Positions 25,832 to 34,598 of a DNA stretch of 64,000 nucleotides are shown here, one piece after another. The stretch spans positions 1,116,001 through 1,180,000 of the forward strand of contig NZ_JBCFYD010000001.1 of NCBI RefSeq assembly GCF_038594945.1, in the 5' to 3' direction. This DNA is from Fodinibius sp. Rm-B-1B1-1. Lineage in GTDB: Bacteria; Bacteroidota; Rhodothermia; Balneolales; Balneolaceae. The notes under the pieces were generated by a model. That model worked only from the letters and a program-made list of their open reading frames with translations, was not told where the DNA came from and did no database searches. Position numbers and translations under genes: made by a program. The first letter of the stretch is position 1. Each line of letters opens with the position of its first letter.

Positions 25832-26749
25832 ATGTCGAGTATTGCAAAGTATATATATCCCCAAGTTGTATGGCAGGAGCGGCAGAAAAAGTTGTGGAAT
25901 CCTATCCACAAAAAAGCCCTAAAAAATTTGCCTGAAGAACGAGTACGTCTTCGGATTATGGAGGCATTAATAAGAGCCGGTTGGTCAAAGCATCGCATTT
26001 CAACTGAAGAGTCTGTTGGCCAGTTGGGAGACCAGTCTATGCGATCCGATTTAATTTGTTATACACAGCAATTTGAGCCTAAACTTCTGATTGAGTGTAA
26101 GGCTGAACATATCAGGATATCGGCAAAAACAGCTGAGCAAGTAGCACGATATAATCAAAAGGTAGGGGCTGATTTTTTGTTGATGACGAATGGAGTTTCG
26201 GATTATTGGTATGCTATTGATAAAGCGGAGGCAAAACAGTTAGATGGGGAACCTGATTTGATAGAAGGAGCAACCGGTCAGCCAGAATACCATTTTGATG
26301 ATTGGAAACAGCGAGGTTTTGCCGGCGAAAAGGCTTCTCCAAACCTACGGCTTTGGCTCGAACAACTATTACCTGATCTATGGTTTCCAGGAGGATCTTC
26401 GAGTGTACAGTTTTTGTCGTTTAATGATGGTCCCTCGGATATCGATTTGAATCATTATTATCGAATCATAGAAGTTGGAGATGATAGAAGGTTGGCTATA
26501 TCTACAATCAATACAGCTTTTGGAGGGAATCGGATGATCGTGATTCTAAATAGGGAAAACGAAAATAAAGCTGTCCTGGAAGTGAACCTGGATGTATTTT
26601 TTGCCGATAAAAAGGGGAATGCTTCGGTCTATTCTCGAGAAGGAATACGGGCGTTTGATCTTTCCGATTATATTGATCTTAAGGCGATTAATGAAACTAA
26701 AATATTAGCAGATAAGGTGGAGACTTTGTTCAAAAATCATGTGGACTAA
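25832..26749 (+). CDS. Type I restriction HsdR N-terminal domain protein (orphan)
   Basis: The N-terminal half of this 305-residue protein (EERVRLRIMEALIRAGWSK, SDLICY, KLLIECKAEHIRISAKTAEQ, ADFLLMTNGVSDYWY) matches the HSDR_N_2 domain, with a PD-(D/E)xK-type nuclease core: Asp in RSDLI and E-C-K in IECKAE. There is no helicase part and no HsdM or HsdS nearby. The second half has no recognised domain. Such orphans are common single genes in Bacteroidota. A nuclease role is possible but unproven. Confidence 0.82.
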   Translation: MSSIAKYIYPQVVWQERQKKLWNPIHKKALKNLPEERVRLRIMEALIRAGWSKHRISTEESVGQLGDQSMRSDLICYTQQFEPKLLIECKAEHIRISAKTAEQVARYNQKVGADFLLMTNGVSDYWYAIDKAEAKQLDGEPDLIEGATGQPEYHFDDWKQRGFAGEKASPNLRLWLEQLLPDLWFPGGSSSVQFLSFNDGPSDIDLNHYYRIIEVGDDRRLAISTINTAFGGNRMIVILNRENENKAVLEVNLDVFFADKKGNASVYSREGIRAFDLSDYIDLKAINETKILADKVETLFKNHVD

Positions 26750-26827
26750 ATTTAGGTTCGCCAGGTTTGTTGGATAGGATATTTCCTGTAACTTCCACCT
26801 CACATTTCATTAAAAATTATTTTTATT

Positions 26828-28162
26828 ATGCATCATTTACACCGCGAAAAACTATTTTCTTTGCTCGATGAGGAAGAATCGGCCATTGTTTATATGAAAG
26901 GAGCTGATCTGATGTATCGGTATAATACAGATTATGAGTTTCCCTTTCGTCAGGAGTCGAATTTTTGGTACTTAACGGGTGTAAATGAGCCAGACTTCCA
27001 TCTTGTGTTGGATCTCAAAAATCAGGATTACCACCTGTTTGCCCCTAAACGCGATGCGCAGTATGCGGTGTGGCATGGACGTGTGAAAACCAAAGATCAG
27101 CTACAGGATGAGTATCAGCCTGACCATCTACATTACGAAGGAGCGTTGCCGAAAGTGTTGAAGGAGTTGGCGCCTGAAAAAATCTATTGTCTTAATGAGG
27201 AACAAGCCGAATTTATTGAGCAGTTTGAGCGAGAGTTGCCCATTGATTTGGATGCTCTTGATGATGCTCTGACGCATTGCCGTGTTTTTAAAACCGGATG
27301 GGAGCTTGATCAACTTCGAGAAGCAGCGCGGGTCAATAATATTGCACACCGGGCAGTGCTAAATAATTTGGAGCCGGGAAAATACGAACACGAAATGAAG
27401 GCAACATTCGATTATCACCAGATAAAAAATGGGCTCACGCAAGATGCCTATAATGGTATTTTTGCTGCCGGAAAAAATAGTGCGATTCTACACTATGTGG
27501 AGAACAATCGTGAGATCAAAGATGGTGATTTGTTTTTGATTGATGCCGGTTTTGAGTGCAATGGTTATGCTTCTGATTTTACACGGACATATCCTGCAAG
27601 TGGAGAATTTACGAGTGAGCAAGCTGAAATTTATGAGGCTGTATTGGAGGCGCAGAAGCAAGTTATTGATGCTTCTGAGCCTGATGTAAAAATGGAAGAT
27701 TTGCATATTTTGGCAGCGCGCGTGATGATGCAGGGACTTAAAGATGCCGATATTGTTTCAGGTTCTATCGATGATTTGATGGAGAAAGACATTTTCGCCC
27801 TGTTTTTCCCGCATGGGTTGGGCCATTTCCTCGGTCTCGATACACATGATGTGGGCGGATATCCCAAAGGCGTAGAACGCATAGACCGGCCAGGTATCAA
27901 GTACTTGCGAACGCGCAGAACGCTGCAGCCCAGTATGGTGCTGACAATTGAGCCCGGTCTTTATTTTGTGCCCGCACTGTTAAAACCTGCACTCGAAGAT
28001 GACGAGCAGTCTCAGTTTTTGAATGCTTCGAAGCTCAATGAGATGATGGACTTTGGGGGCGTTCGCATTGAGGATAATATTATTATCACTGAGGATGGAT
28101 ACGAAAATATGACGGATGTTCCTAAAGAACGCATCGATATTGAGAAAGAGATGGCAGGATAA
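26828..28162 (+). CDS. pepP: Aminopeptidase P (Xaa-Pro), M24B family
   Basis: This 444-residue enzyme has the N-terminal creatinase-like domain (residues 1 to about 165, including PFRQESNFWYLTG) and the pita-bread catalytic domain. Metal ligands are visible in FLIDAGFECNGYASDFTR (two Asp), FPHGLGHFLGLDTHD (His), LTIEPGLYF (Glu) and GGVRIEDNI (Glu). It releases N-terminal residues preceding proline. The size matches E. coli PepP. It is followed at once by a terminator shared with the convergent murF-like gene. Confidence 0.95.
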   Translation: MHHLHREKLFSLLDEEESAIVYMKGADLMYRYNTDYEFPFRQESNFWYLTGVNEPDFHLVLDLKNQDYHLFAPKRDAQYAVWHGRVKTKDQLQDEYQPDHLHYEGALPKVLKELAPEKIYCLNEEQAEFIEQFERELPIDLDALDDALTHCRVFKTGWELDQLREAARVNNIAHRAVLNNLEPGKYEHEMKATFDYHQIKNGLTQDAYNGIFAAGKNSAILHYVENNREIKDGDLFLIDAGFECNGYASDFTRTYPASGEFTSEQAEIYEAVLEAQKQVIDASEPDVKMEDLHILAARVMMQGLKDADIVSGSIDDLMEKDIFALFFPHGLGHFLGLDTHDVGGYPKGVERIDRPGIKYLRTRRTLQPSMVLTIEPGLYFVPALLKPALEDDEQSQFLNASKLNEMMDFGGVRIEDNIIITEDGYENMTDVPKERIDIEKEMAG

Positions 28163-28172
28163 GATTACTTTG

Positions 28173-28207
28173 TGGAGTCCACCTTGAAGTGGGCTCCATC
28201 ATTTTTT
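28173..28207 (+). terminator. Intrinsic terminator of the aminopeptidase P gene
   Basis: TGGAGTCCAC (28173-28182) pairs with GTGGGCTCCA (28189-28198), including one G-U pair, and is followed by CATTTTTT (T-run 28202-28207). It lies 10 bases after the pepP stop; the T-run overlaps the stop of the convergent gene. Confidence 0.8.
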
Positions 28208-29879
28208 ACTCATTAAAACTATCAGGCAGGTCATTTTCGTACAGCACAACATCGCCTTCTTGGGCAAAGTCCTGCATTAGGCGATTTGCTTCATAGAGGC
28301 TACTTACAGTTTTAACATTTTCCATATCAAAGCCAGTTGATGTAATGCCTTTTCTTATAGGTTCGGTTTGATTTTGTCCAACCAGGATCACCAGATCTAA
28401 ATTGGCTTTGCCGATTTGCTCTCCAAATTCGCGATTCTTTTCATCTTGAATTTCACCCAGCTCAATCATGCCTGGGGTGATGATTATTTTACGTCCGTTT
28501 TCAAAAGCGGCCAGCGTTTCGACGGCATTTTTAGCACCAACAGGATTAGAATTAAACGCATCATCAATAATCGTTATACCATTTTGAGATTTCAGCTCCA
28601 GCCGATGCTCAACCGGCTCCATGCGAGAAGCGGCCATGGCCATCGTAGTGAGGCGCAATCCCAATGATTGGGCCACCCCTACCGCCAGCAGCATATTTTG
28701 CACATTGTGAGAGCCCAACAGTTGCATGGTGAATGTCTTTTTTTCTTCACCAGCTGTCACCGTAAAAGTCATTCCCTCTGGTCCGTACGTGATATTTTGG
28801 CCTTGGATATCACCAGATTCCAATCCGGCATACGTAAACTTCAAATCATGTCGGAGGTCAGCCATAGCCGTAACGCGCTCATCATTGGCGTTTAAGACAG
28901 CTTTGCCATTTGGTTTGGTTCGTTTTACAATCGTGGATTTCGTTCGGGCAATGGCATCCTGCGAGCCAAAGGTTTCGAGATGAGCAACACCTACATTGGT
29001 TACTACTGAGATATCCGGTTCGGCAATGTCACAGAGTTCATCAATATTACCCTCATAGCGGGCTCCCATCTCAAGCACCAAAATCTGGTGACGGGCCTCC
29101 AGATCGTTGTTGATAACTTTACAAATGCCCATAGGGGTATTATAGCTTCCAGGCGTAGAGCAGACAGCATAGCGTTCGCTTAGCAGGTCACGGATCATGA
29201 ATTTGGTACTTGTTTTACCATAACTTCCGGTAATGGCAATGACCGTCAGGTTTGGCATCTGCGCCAGCTTCTTTTTTGCGAGTTTAATAAAGTGGCGGTG
29301 TACATATTTCTCAATAGGCTTTGTAATCAAGGCCGCCACAAAAATGAAAAAAGGAACCAATGCGTTTCCGAGCACCCATCCAAATGCAAGAAGGTACATA
29401 TCGGCGGCATAGAGGCCATCATTTTGAATACCCAATTCGGTAAAAGGAATATACCCCGCGTAGGAGATAAAGGTGACGGTTACAGGAATTAAAAGGGACA
29501 GGATAGCAAAAGGGATGGTGAGTCGAATCATCCGAGGGGTAAATACGAGCGGTTTTTTGGATTCTTCGCCGCCATAATAGTTGAAGGGACCAAACCAGGA
29601 AATCCCAAAAACGGCTAAAATGATAATAGCGGCGCTGCCGGTAACAGCGTTAGAGAGGAAAATCAGTAATACAAAAATAATGACATTATACAGCACATGT
29701 TCAGCTGTTAAGACCCGGCGGTTCCAGTTTTGTACCAGCCAGTGCCAAAATTCGTTGAGCTTGTAGCCATGCTGTTGGAAAATGTGCAAAAAGTAACGTC
29801 CTCTGAGTAGGGTATGACGTGCCAAGGTCAGCACAAATCCCAAAATGAGGAAATCAATAATGTTTAAATACCAGTTCAA
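28206..29879 (-). CDS. MurF-like Mur ligase with an N-terminal membrane domain
   Basis: This is 557 residues, about 100 longer than classical MurF. Residues 1-190 are new to MurF: hydrophobic helices near 7-25, 63-95, 119-140 and 163-187. The ligase follows with the P-loop TGSYGKTST (217-225), LEMGARYEGNI, TNVGVAHLETF and the C-terminal DDAFNSNPVGAKNA, the last being a MurF hallmark. It should add D-Ala-D-Ala (or a related dipeptide) to UDP-MurNAc-tripeptide at the membrane. No murein operon surrounds it, so it may be a paralogue of a standard murF elsewhere; the exact substrate is open. Confidence 0.85.
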   Translation of the reverse strand: MNWYLNIIDFLILGFVLTLARHTLLRGRYFLHIFQQHGYKLNEFWHWLVQNWNRRVLTAEHVLYNVIIFVLLIFLSNAVTGSAAIIILAVFGISWFGPFNYYGGEESKKPLVFTPRMIRLTIPFAILSLLIPVTVTFISYAGYIPFTELGIQNDGLYAADMYLLAFGWVLGNALVPFFIFVAALITKPIEKYVHRHFIKLAKKKLAQMPNLTVIAITGSYGKTSTKFMIRDLLSERYAVCSTPGSYNTPMGICKVINNDLEARHQILVLEMGARYEGNIDELCDIAEPDISVVTNVGVAHLETFGSQDAIARTKSTIVKRTKPNGKAVLNANDERVTAMADLRHDLKFTYAGLESGDIQGQNITYGPEGMTFTVTAGEEKKTFTMQLLGSHNVQNMLLAVGVAQSLGLRLTTMAMAASRMEPVEHRLELKSQNGITIIDDAFNSNPVGAKNAVETLAAFENGRKIIITPGMIELGEIQDEKNREFGEQIGKANLDLVILVGQNQTEPIRKGITSTGFDMENVKTVSSLYEANRLMQDFAQEGDVVLYENDLPDSFNE

Positions 29880-29998
29880 TATGTAACAGTTGAATTAATG
29901 AATGTCAGTTGATAAACGGTCGCTAAAGTATAGAACTTCCGTTATATTAATGCGCTTGAGAAAATAGATAATCTTTCATCTAAAATTCGTTCAAATAT

Positions 29999-31006
29999 AT
30001 GAAATTAATAATCCCAATGGCAGGTCGAGGTACCAGAGTTCGGCCCCATTCACATACCGTTCCCAAACCATTGTTGCCCGTCGCCGGAAAGATGATTGTG
30101 GAACGCATCGTAGAGACGTTTGCGCGTACACTTGATCGTGATATTGATGAGATTGTATTTATTCTTGGTCCTGATTTTGGCCAAGAAATTAAAGATGCCC
30201 TGAAGGCTATGAGTGATCGGCAAAATGCGAAGGCTGTTTTTCGTGTGCAGGAAAAAGCGGAAGGAACAGCCCATGCAGTGTATTGTGCTGAAGAAGATCT
30301 GGATGGTGAGTGTATCATCGTTTTTGCGGATACTATTTTTGATATGGAAGGTTCCGTTTCTATTGAAGATGCCGACAGCGTTGTTTGGCTGAAAGAAGTT
30401 GAGGATCCTTCTCGGTTTGGCGTGGCTGTCGAAAAGGATGGCAAGATTACTGATTTTGTTGAGAAACCAGAAGATCCGATTTCAAACCTTGCTATTATTG
30501 GGGTGTATTATTTTAAGGATGGATCTAAGCTCAAAAAAGAAATTGAGTATCTGTTGGATAATAATATTCGAGGCAAGGGGGGCGAATATCAGCTAACCGA
30601 TGCGCTCGACCGACTGCTGAAAGATGACAAGGTGTTTAAGAAAGCAACCGTCGACCAGTGGTTAGACTGCGGTACGTTGCCGGCTTGGCGGGAGACCTCA
30701 GGAATTATTACGGAGAAAGAGTACGAGGAGATCGAGGAAGACCGATTTCCGGATACCAAGATTATTCCTCCCGTATATATTGGGGATGATGTAGAGTTGG
30801 AGAATTGTATCATTGGTCCCAAAGCCAGTATTGCGGAAGGTTCGAAGCTCAAAAAGTGCACAGTTAAAAACAGCCTGATTCAGGAGCACGCTTCGCTTGA
30901 GGATTGTAATATTGAGGATTCAACTATTGGACGACATGTGGAACTCAAAGATGTTGATCAAGAAGTACATTTGGGTGATCACACGAAGATTGGAATAGAA
31001 GTTTAG
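29999..31006 (+). CDS. Sugar-1-phosphate nucleotidyltransferase
   Basis: This 335-residue protein has a G1P-nucleotidyltransferase domain (MAGRGTRVRPHSHTVPKPLL at the start, EGTAHAVYCAEE, IIVFADTIFD, VEKPEDP) followed by short left-handed beta-helix turns (IIGPKASIAEGSKL, IGRHVEL). It makes an NDP-sugar such as dTDP-, UDP- or GDP-hexose; the nucleotide cannot be told from motifs. The C-terminal part is too short to be the acetyltransferase of GlmU. It is a single gene with its own terminator. Confidence 0.88.
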   Translation: MKLIIPMAGRGTRVRPHSHTVPKPLLPVAGKMIVERIVETFARTLDRDIDEIVFILGPDFGQEIKDALKAMSDRQNAKAVFRVQEKAEGTAHAVYCAEEDLDGECIIVFADTIFDMEGSVSIEDADSVVWLKEVEDPSRFGVAVEKDGKITDFVEKPEDPISNLAIIGVYYFKDGSKLKKEIEYLLDNNIRGKGGEYQLTDALDRLLKDDKVFKKATVDQWLDCGTLPAWRETSGIITEKEYEEIEEDRFPDTKIIPPVYIGDDVELENCIIGPKASIAEGSKLKKCTVKNSLIQEHASLEDCNIEDSTIGRHVELKDVDQEVHLGDHTKIGIEV

Positions 31007-31027
31007 TTTTCTTAAAAGCTTTTTGGG

Positions 31028-31061
31028 AATAGCCTTGGGATTGATCCCGAGGCTATTTTTT
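31028..31061 (+). terminator. Intrinsic terminator between convergent genes
   Basis: AATAGCCTTGGGAT (31028-31041) pairs imperfectly with ATCCCGAGGCTATT (31044-31057), followed by T-rich sequence to 31061. It lies 22 bases after the nucleotidyltransferase stop and 6 bases before the end of the convergent CDF gene, so it could serve both. Confidence 0.8.
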
Positions 31062-31066
31062 ATCAA

Positions 31067-31999
31067 TTAAATAAAATCTTCTAAAGGTCGATTCTGGTCA
31101 GCATCTTTAAGGGTATCATGCACCTCTTCGTGATGTCCTTCTGGTTCAAGGTGGATGGTTACGATTACATCACCATTTACCGCATTGATAAGCCTTTTCT
31201 CAAGCAGGGTGGCATCATCATGTGCTTTTAACAAGCTCACCCCTTCTTTGAACACAGCATGGAGTTCAATCCAGGTGGTATTGCCGGTCGTACGGTGACG
31301 CAGGTTGTGGACATTAATCATAGAGCCGGGTAAGTTCTTTTTAAGCTCTTTACGAATTGCTTGGTCAATTTCCGGATCGCGGGAATCCATCAACCCATCC
31401 ACCGAGTATTTGAGGAGTTTAAACCCCTCGTACATAATATAAAATGCAAGAGAAATGGCTACGACCGAATCCAGGATAAGAAAGTCTGTGAATTTGATAA
31501 TCAGCAGGGTGGTTACAGCACCGGCGCTGGTCCATACATCCGTAAGTGTATGTTTAGCATTGCTGATTACGATCATGTTATTTTCGCGGCGTCCCACTTT
31601 TAACAGGTAGCTGCCCAGGGCAAAATTTATGAGCCCTGCACCTCCAATTAAATAAACACCTGCCATTAGTTCGCGCAGGTTGTATCCGAACAAATAGTTT
31701 TCGACGGATTGGTAGATGATGGTAATACCCGCAAGAGTGATAACAGCCCCTTCAATCCCAACGGATAAAAACTCCACACGTTCGTGTCCATACAGATGTT
31801 TCTCGTCGGCGGGTTTGGTGCTCAGTAGTAATCCATAGTACACAAAAGCTACAGCAAGAACATGGATAACCGATTCGGCTGCATCCGAAAGGGCGGTGTT
31901 AGACCCCGTTATGCCAAAGCCGGTCACCTTTAGGGAAAGAGATAGCACCGATACCATCAGGCTGATGCGCAGGGCCGTTTTGGCGGAAGATGTTTGCAC
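31067..31999 (-). CDS. Cation diffusion facilitator (CDF) transporter
   Basis: This 310-residue protein has about six transmembrane helices and a C-terminal cytoplasmic domain. Metal-site motifs are visible: SDAAESVIH in TM2, YGHERVEFL in the following loop, and the H-x3-D site in AKHTLTD of TM5. The ferredoxin-like tail (about 210-300) has NVHNLRHRTTG and VTIHLEPEGHHEE. It should export a divalent metal such as Zn, Fe or Mn in exchange for protons. The TM2 site (D-x2-E/x3-S rather than D-x3-D or H-x3-D) is atypical, so metal choice is uncertain. Confidence 0.9.
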   Translation of the reverse strand: MQTSSAKTALRISLMVSVLSLSLKVTGFGITGSNTALSDAAESVIHVLAVAFVYYGLLLSTKPADEKHLYGHERVEFLSVGIEGAVITLAGITIIYQSVENYLFGYNLRELMAGVYLIGGAGLINFALGSYLLKVGRRENNMIVISNAKHTLTDVWTSAGAVTTLLIIKFTDFLILDSVVAISLAFYIMYEGFKLLKYSVDGLMDSRDPEIDQAIRKELKKNLPGSMINVHNLRHRTTGNTTWIELHAVFKEGVSLLKAHDDATLLEKRLINAVNGDVIVTIHLEPEGHHEEVHDTLKDADQNRPLEDFI

Positions 32000-32122
32000 T
32001 GTTTTAGGATTAATTGCGGATATAATCAGACTAAAAGAAACCCTAAAGAATACCTGAAAGCAAGCGTATTAGTTCTTATTTTTACGCTCGTTTTAAAGAC
32101 CAGTAACAAATTAGCACCGAAC

Positions 32123-33541
32123 GTGGAAGATATCCCTCAAAAGCATCAGGAAGTATTTAAAGTAATATCTGAGGCCGGTAAGACAGTTGGGCAAGATGTA
32201 TATGTGGTGGGCGGATACGTGCGTGACTACTATCTGAACCGCACAAAGGACGAAGACTTACTGGATATTGATTTTGTAACCGTAGGATCGGGGATCGATA
32301 TTGCGAAAGAGATTGCAGATCGGCTGAATGCCGATAATCTTTCGGTATATAAGCAGTTTGGGACAGCACACATCCGGCACGGGAATATGGATTTGGAATT
32401 TGTGGGGGCACGTAAAGAGAGTTACCGAAAAGATTCGCGTAAGCCGATTGTGGAAGACGGAACGCTGGAAGATGATCAGCTGCGCCGTGATTTTACGATC
32501 AATGCTCTGTCATGGTCGTTGAATGAGGAGAATTTCGGTCAGCTGCTGGACCCTTTTGAGGGGATACAGGATTTAAAGAAGCAGCTTATTCGTACGCCAG
32601 TGGACCCGCTTACGACTTTTGAAGACGACCCGTTGCGGATGATGCGTGCTATCCGATTTGCTACACAGCTCAAGTTTGATATTGAGGAGCAGACCTACCG
32701 CGGTATTGAAGAGATGGCCTCACGGATTGAGATTATATCCAAGGAACGCATTATTGAGGAGCTGAATAAAATTGTTATGGCGGATAAGCCTTCTATAGGA
32801 TTTGACCACTTGTTCAAAACGGGATTGTTAGAGCATTTCTTTCCCGAGATGGTTGAACTGCATGGAGTTGAAGAGGTGCGTGGCGTACGTCATAAGGATA
32901 ATTTTTGGCATACGCTCAAGGTGCTTGATAATGTAGCTGAAATGGGCGGCGATTTGTGGCTGCGATGGGCGGCGATTATGCACGATATTGCCAAGCCGGC
33001 TACCCAGAAGTTTGTGGAAGGGACAGGATGGACCTTCCACGGGCATGATGCGCTGGGCGCCAAATGGGTGAAACGTATTTTTCGTCGATTGGGACTTCCG
33101 CTGGATGAACGGATGCGCTACGTTCGCAAGTTGGTGCGTCTACATTTACGCCCCATTGCCTTGGTGTCTGATAATGTGACCGATAGTGCCGTTCGTCGCC
33201 TGATATATGAGGCCGGTGATGATATTGATGATTTAATGATGCTCTGCCGGGCGGATATCACCAGTAGAAATGAATACAAAGTGAAACAGTACAACCGCAA
33301 TTTTGATTATGTTGAAAAGAAAATCGAGGAGGTCGAAAAGAAAGACCGTATTCGTAATTGGACGAATCCCATCCGTGGTGATGAAATAATGGAAACGTTG
33401 GGATTGGCTCCTGGTCCGGTAATTGGGGATATCAAAGATGCAGTAAAAGAAGCTATTTTAGATGGTAAAATTCCCAACGAGCACGATGCTGCTTTTGATT
33501 ATATGATGGAGATTAAAGATCAGTTTTTAGACGAGGAATAG
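32123..33541 (+). CDS. CCA tRNA nucleotidyltransferase / poly(A) polymerase family
   Basis: The enzyme adds or repairs the 3' CCA of tRNAs. It has VVGGYVRDYYL, DIDFVTVG (catalytic DxD), RRDFTINALSW, and a C-terminal HD domain (MHDIAKPAT) with HxH-type continuation. The frame is open back to 31994, but that start would overlap the divergent CDF start and add about 43 non-conserved residues. I chose the in-frame GTG at 32123, which gives 472 residues, the usual length in Bacteroidota. The start is therefore inferred; the product is firm. Confidence 0.9.
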   Translation: MEDIPQKHQEVFKVISEAGKTVGQDVYVVGGYVRDYYLNRTKDEDLLDIDFVTVGSGIDIAKEIADRLNADNLSVYKQFGTAHIRHGNMDLEFVGARKESYRKDSRKPIVEDGTLEDDQLRRDFTINALSWSLNEENFGQLLDPFEGIQDLKKQLIRTPVDPLTTFEDDPLRMMRAIRFATQLKFDIEEQTYRGIEEMASRIEIISKERIIEELNKIVMADKPSIGFDHLFKTGLLEHFFPEMVELHGVEEVRGVRHKDNFWHTLKVLDNVAEMGGDLWLRWAAIMHDIAKPATQKFVEGTGWTFHGHDALGAKWVKRIFRRLGLPLDERMRYVRKLVRLHLRPIALVSDNVTDSAVRRLIYEAGDDIDDLMMLCRADITSRNEYKVKQYNRNFDYVEKKIEEVEKKDRIRNWTNPIRGDEIMETLGLAPGPVIGDIKDAVKEAILDGKIPNEHDAAFDYMMEIKDQFLDEE

Positions 33542-33558
33542 TGTTAAAAACGAATTAG

Positions 33559-33589
33559 ACTTTGTGGATCTTTGATAGATCTGCAAAGT
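33559..33589. repeat. Hairpin between cca and ispE
   Basis: ACTTTGTGGATCT (33559-33571) pairs over 13 positions, two of them G-U, with AGATCTGCAAAGT (33577-33589) around the loop TTGAT. No poly-T tract follows at once, so it may be a dispersed palindromic repeat or a processing hairpin rather than a terminator. Confidence 0.6.
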
Positions 33590-33651
33590 TTGTGCAGGGA
33601 TAATATGAATGTTTCAAAACCTTCAGGGTTTAAATTAAATAAGAACTTTCT

Positions 33652-34527
33652 ATGGCCAACGACGTTTGGATTGCCGATTCATATGCGAAGATTAATCTTG
33701 GACTACACGTGTTAGAGCGTCTTCCAACCGGTTATCATGCTATTGAAACGGGACTCTGCTTTTTGGAATGGCGTGACCATTTTGAGGTGAGGCAAGCCCC
33801 GGAAATGAAACTGGAAATTGATGACGAGAGCATCCCCACTGATGAGAGTAACCTTATCAACCAGGCCATAGAAACACTCGATCGATACGTTGGGCTAAAG
33901 CACAATTATTTATTTCGGGTTGATAAGCGTATTCCCGCTGGGGCTGGGCTTGGGGGCGGAAGTAGCAATGCGGCATTAACACTACGAATGCTCAACAAAA
34001 TTGAAGAGCTTGGATTAAGCGATGATGAACTGATAGATCTCAGTCGTGATTTGGGAGCCGATGTTCCCTTTTTCATTAAGGGCAAAACCGGTATTGCCAA
34101 AGGAATTGGTCACGAAATTGAGGAAATCAATATTCAACCCAACTTTTGGATCGTAACCTGTTTCCCCAATGAGCAGAGCAGTACGCCCGAAGCCTACAAA
34201 CATTGTGCACCTAATCCCGACCCCGATTTTGATCTTAAGAAAACTCTTACCGAAGAGGAGATCGATGAGTGGCAATATATTCTCAATAATGATCTGGAGC
34301 AGTCGGTCTTTCCACGCATAAATGTGTCTGGAAATATGAAAGACCAGATGTATGAATTCGGTGCTGTATATGCTTCAATGACGGGAAGTGGATCAGCGGT
34401 ATACGGTATTTTTGAACAGGATTTTGTGGCTACGAATGCTTATAAAGGGTTGCTGGAGCTGGATTTTCCGACAAATATGACACGCCCGGGCTTTGAGCCT
34501 GATTATGGGATTTATCGGAAGGCGTGA
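33652..34527 (+). CDS. ispE: 4-diphosphocytidyl-2-C-methyl-D-erythritol kinase
   Basis: This 291-residue GHMP kinase phosphorylates CDP-ME in the MEP pathway to isoprenoids. The N-terminal motif SYAKINLGLHV, the ATP-binding loop PAGAGLGGGSSNAAL and the C-terminal MTGSGSAVYGIF are all present, as is LGADVPFF. Size and motifs are standard. It starts 110 bases after cca, with a hairpin between them, so it may have its own promoter. Confidence 0.96.
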   Translation: MANDVWIADSYAKINLGLHVLERLPTGYHAIETGLCFLEWRDHFEVRQAPEMKLEIDDESIPTDESNLINQAIETLDRYVGLKHNYLFRVDKRIPAGAGLGGGSSNAALTLRMLNKIEELGLSDDELIDLSRDLGADVPFFIKGKTGIAKGIGHEIEEINIQPNFWIVTCFPNEQSSTPEAYKHCAPNPDPDFDLKKTLTEEEIDEWQYILNNDLEQSVFPRINVSGNMKDQMYEFGAVYASMTGSGSAVYGIFEQDFVATNAYKGLLELDFPTNMTRPGFEPDYGIYRKA

Positions 34528-34559
34528 GATAAATTTCAAATAACAAGTATGCACAACAA

Positions 34560-34590
34560 GATGCCCGGCTCTTTTAAAGAGTCGGGCATC
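34560..34590 (+). terminator. Hairpin after ispE, at the MFS start
   Basis: GATGCCCGGCTCTTT (34560-34574) pairs with AAGAGTCGGGCATC (34577-34590). Position and stem fit a terminator for ispE, but the following sequence (TAAGTATTATG) lacks a T-run and the next ATG comes only 8 bases later. It could instead control translation of the MFS gene. Confidence 0.55.
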
Positions 34591-34598
34591 TAAGTATT

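Noticed and set aside
31994-32122. N-terminal extension of the CCA-adding enzyme from 31994
   Set aside because: It would overlap the divergent CDF start codon and adds non-conserved residues; the GTG at 32123 gives the normal family length.
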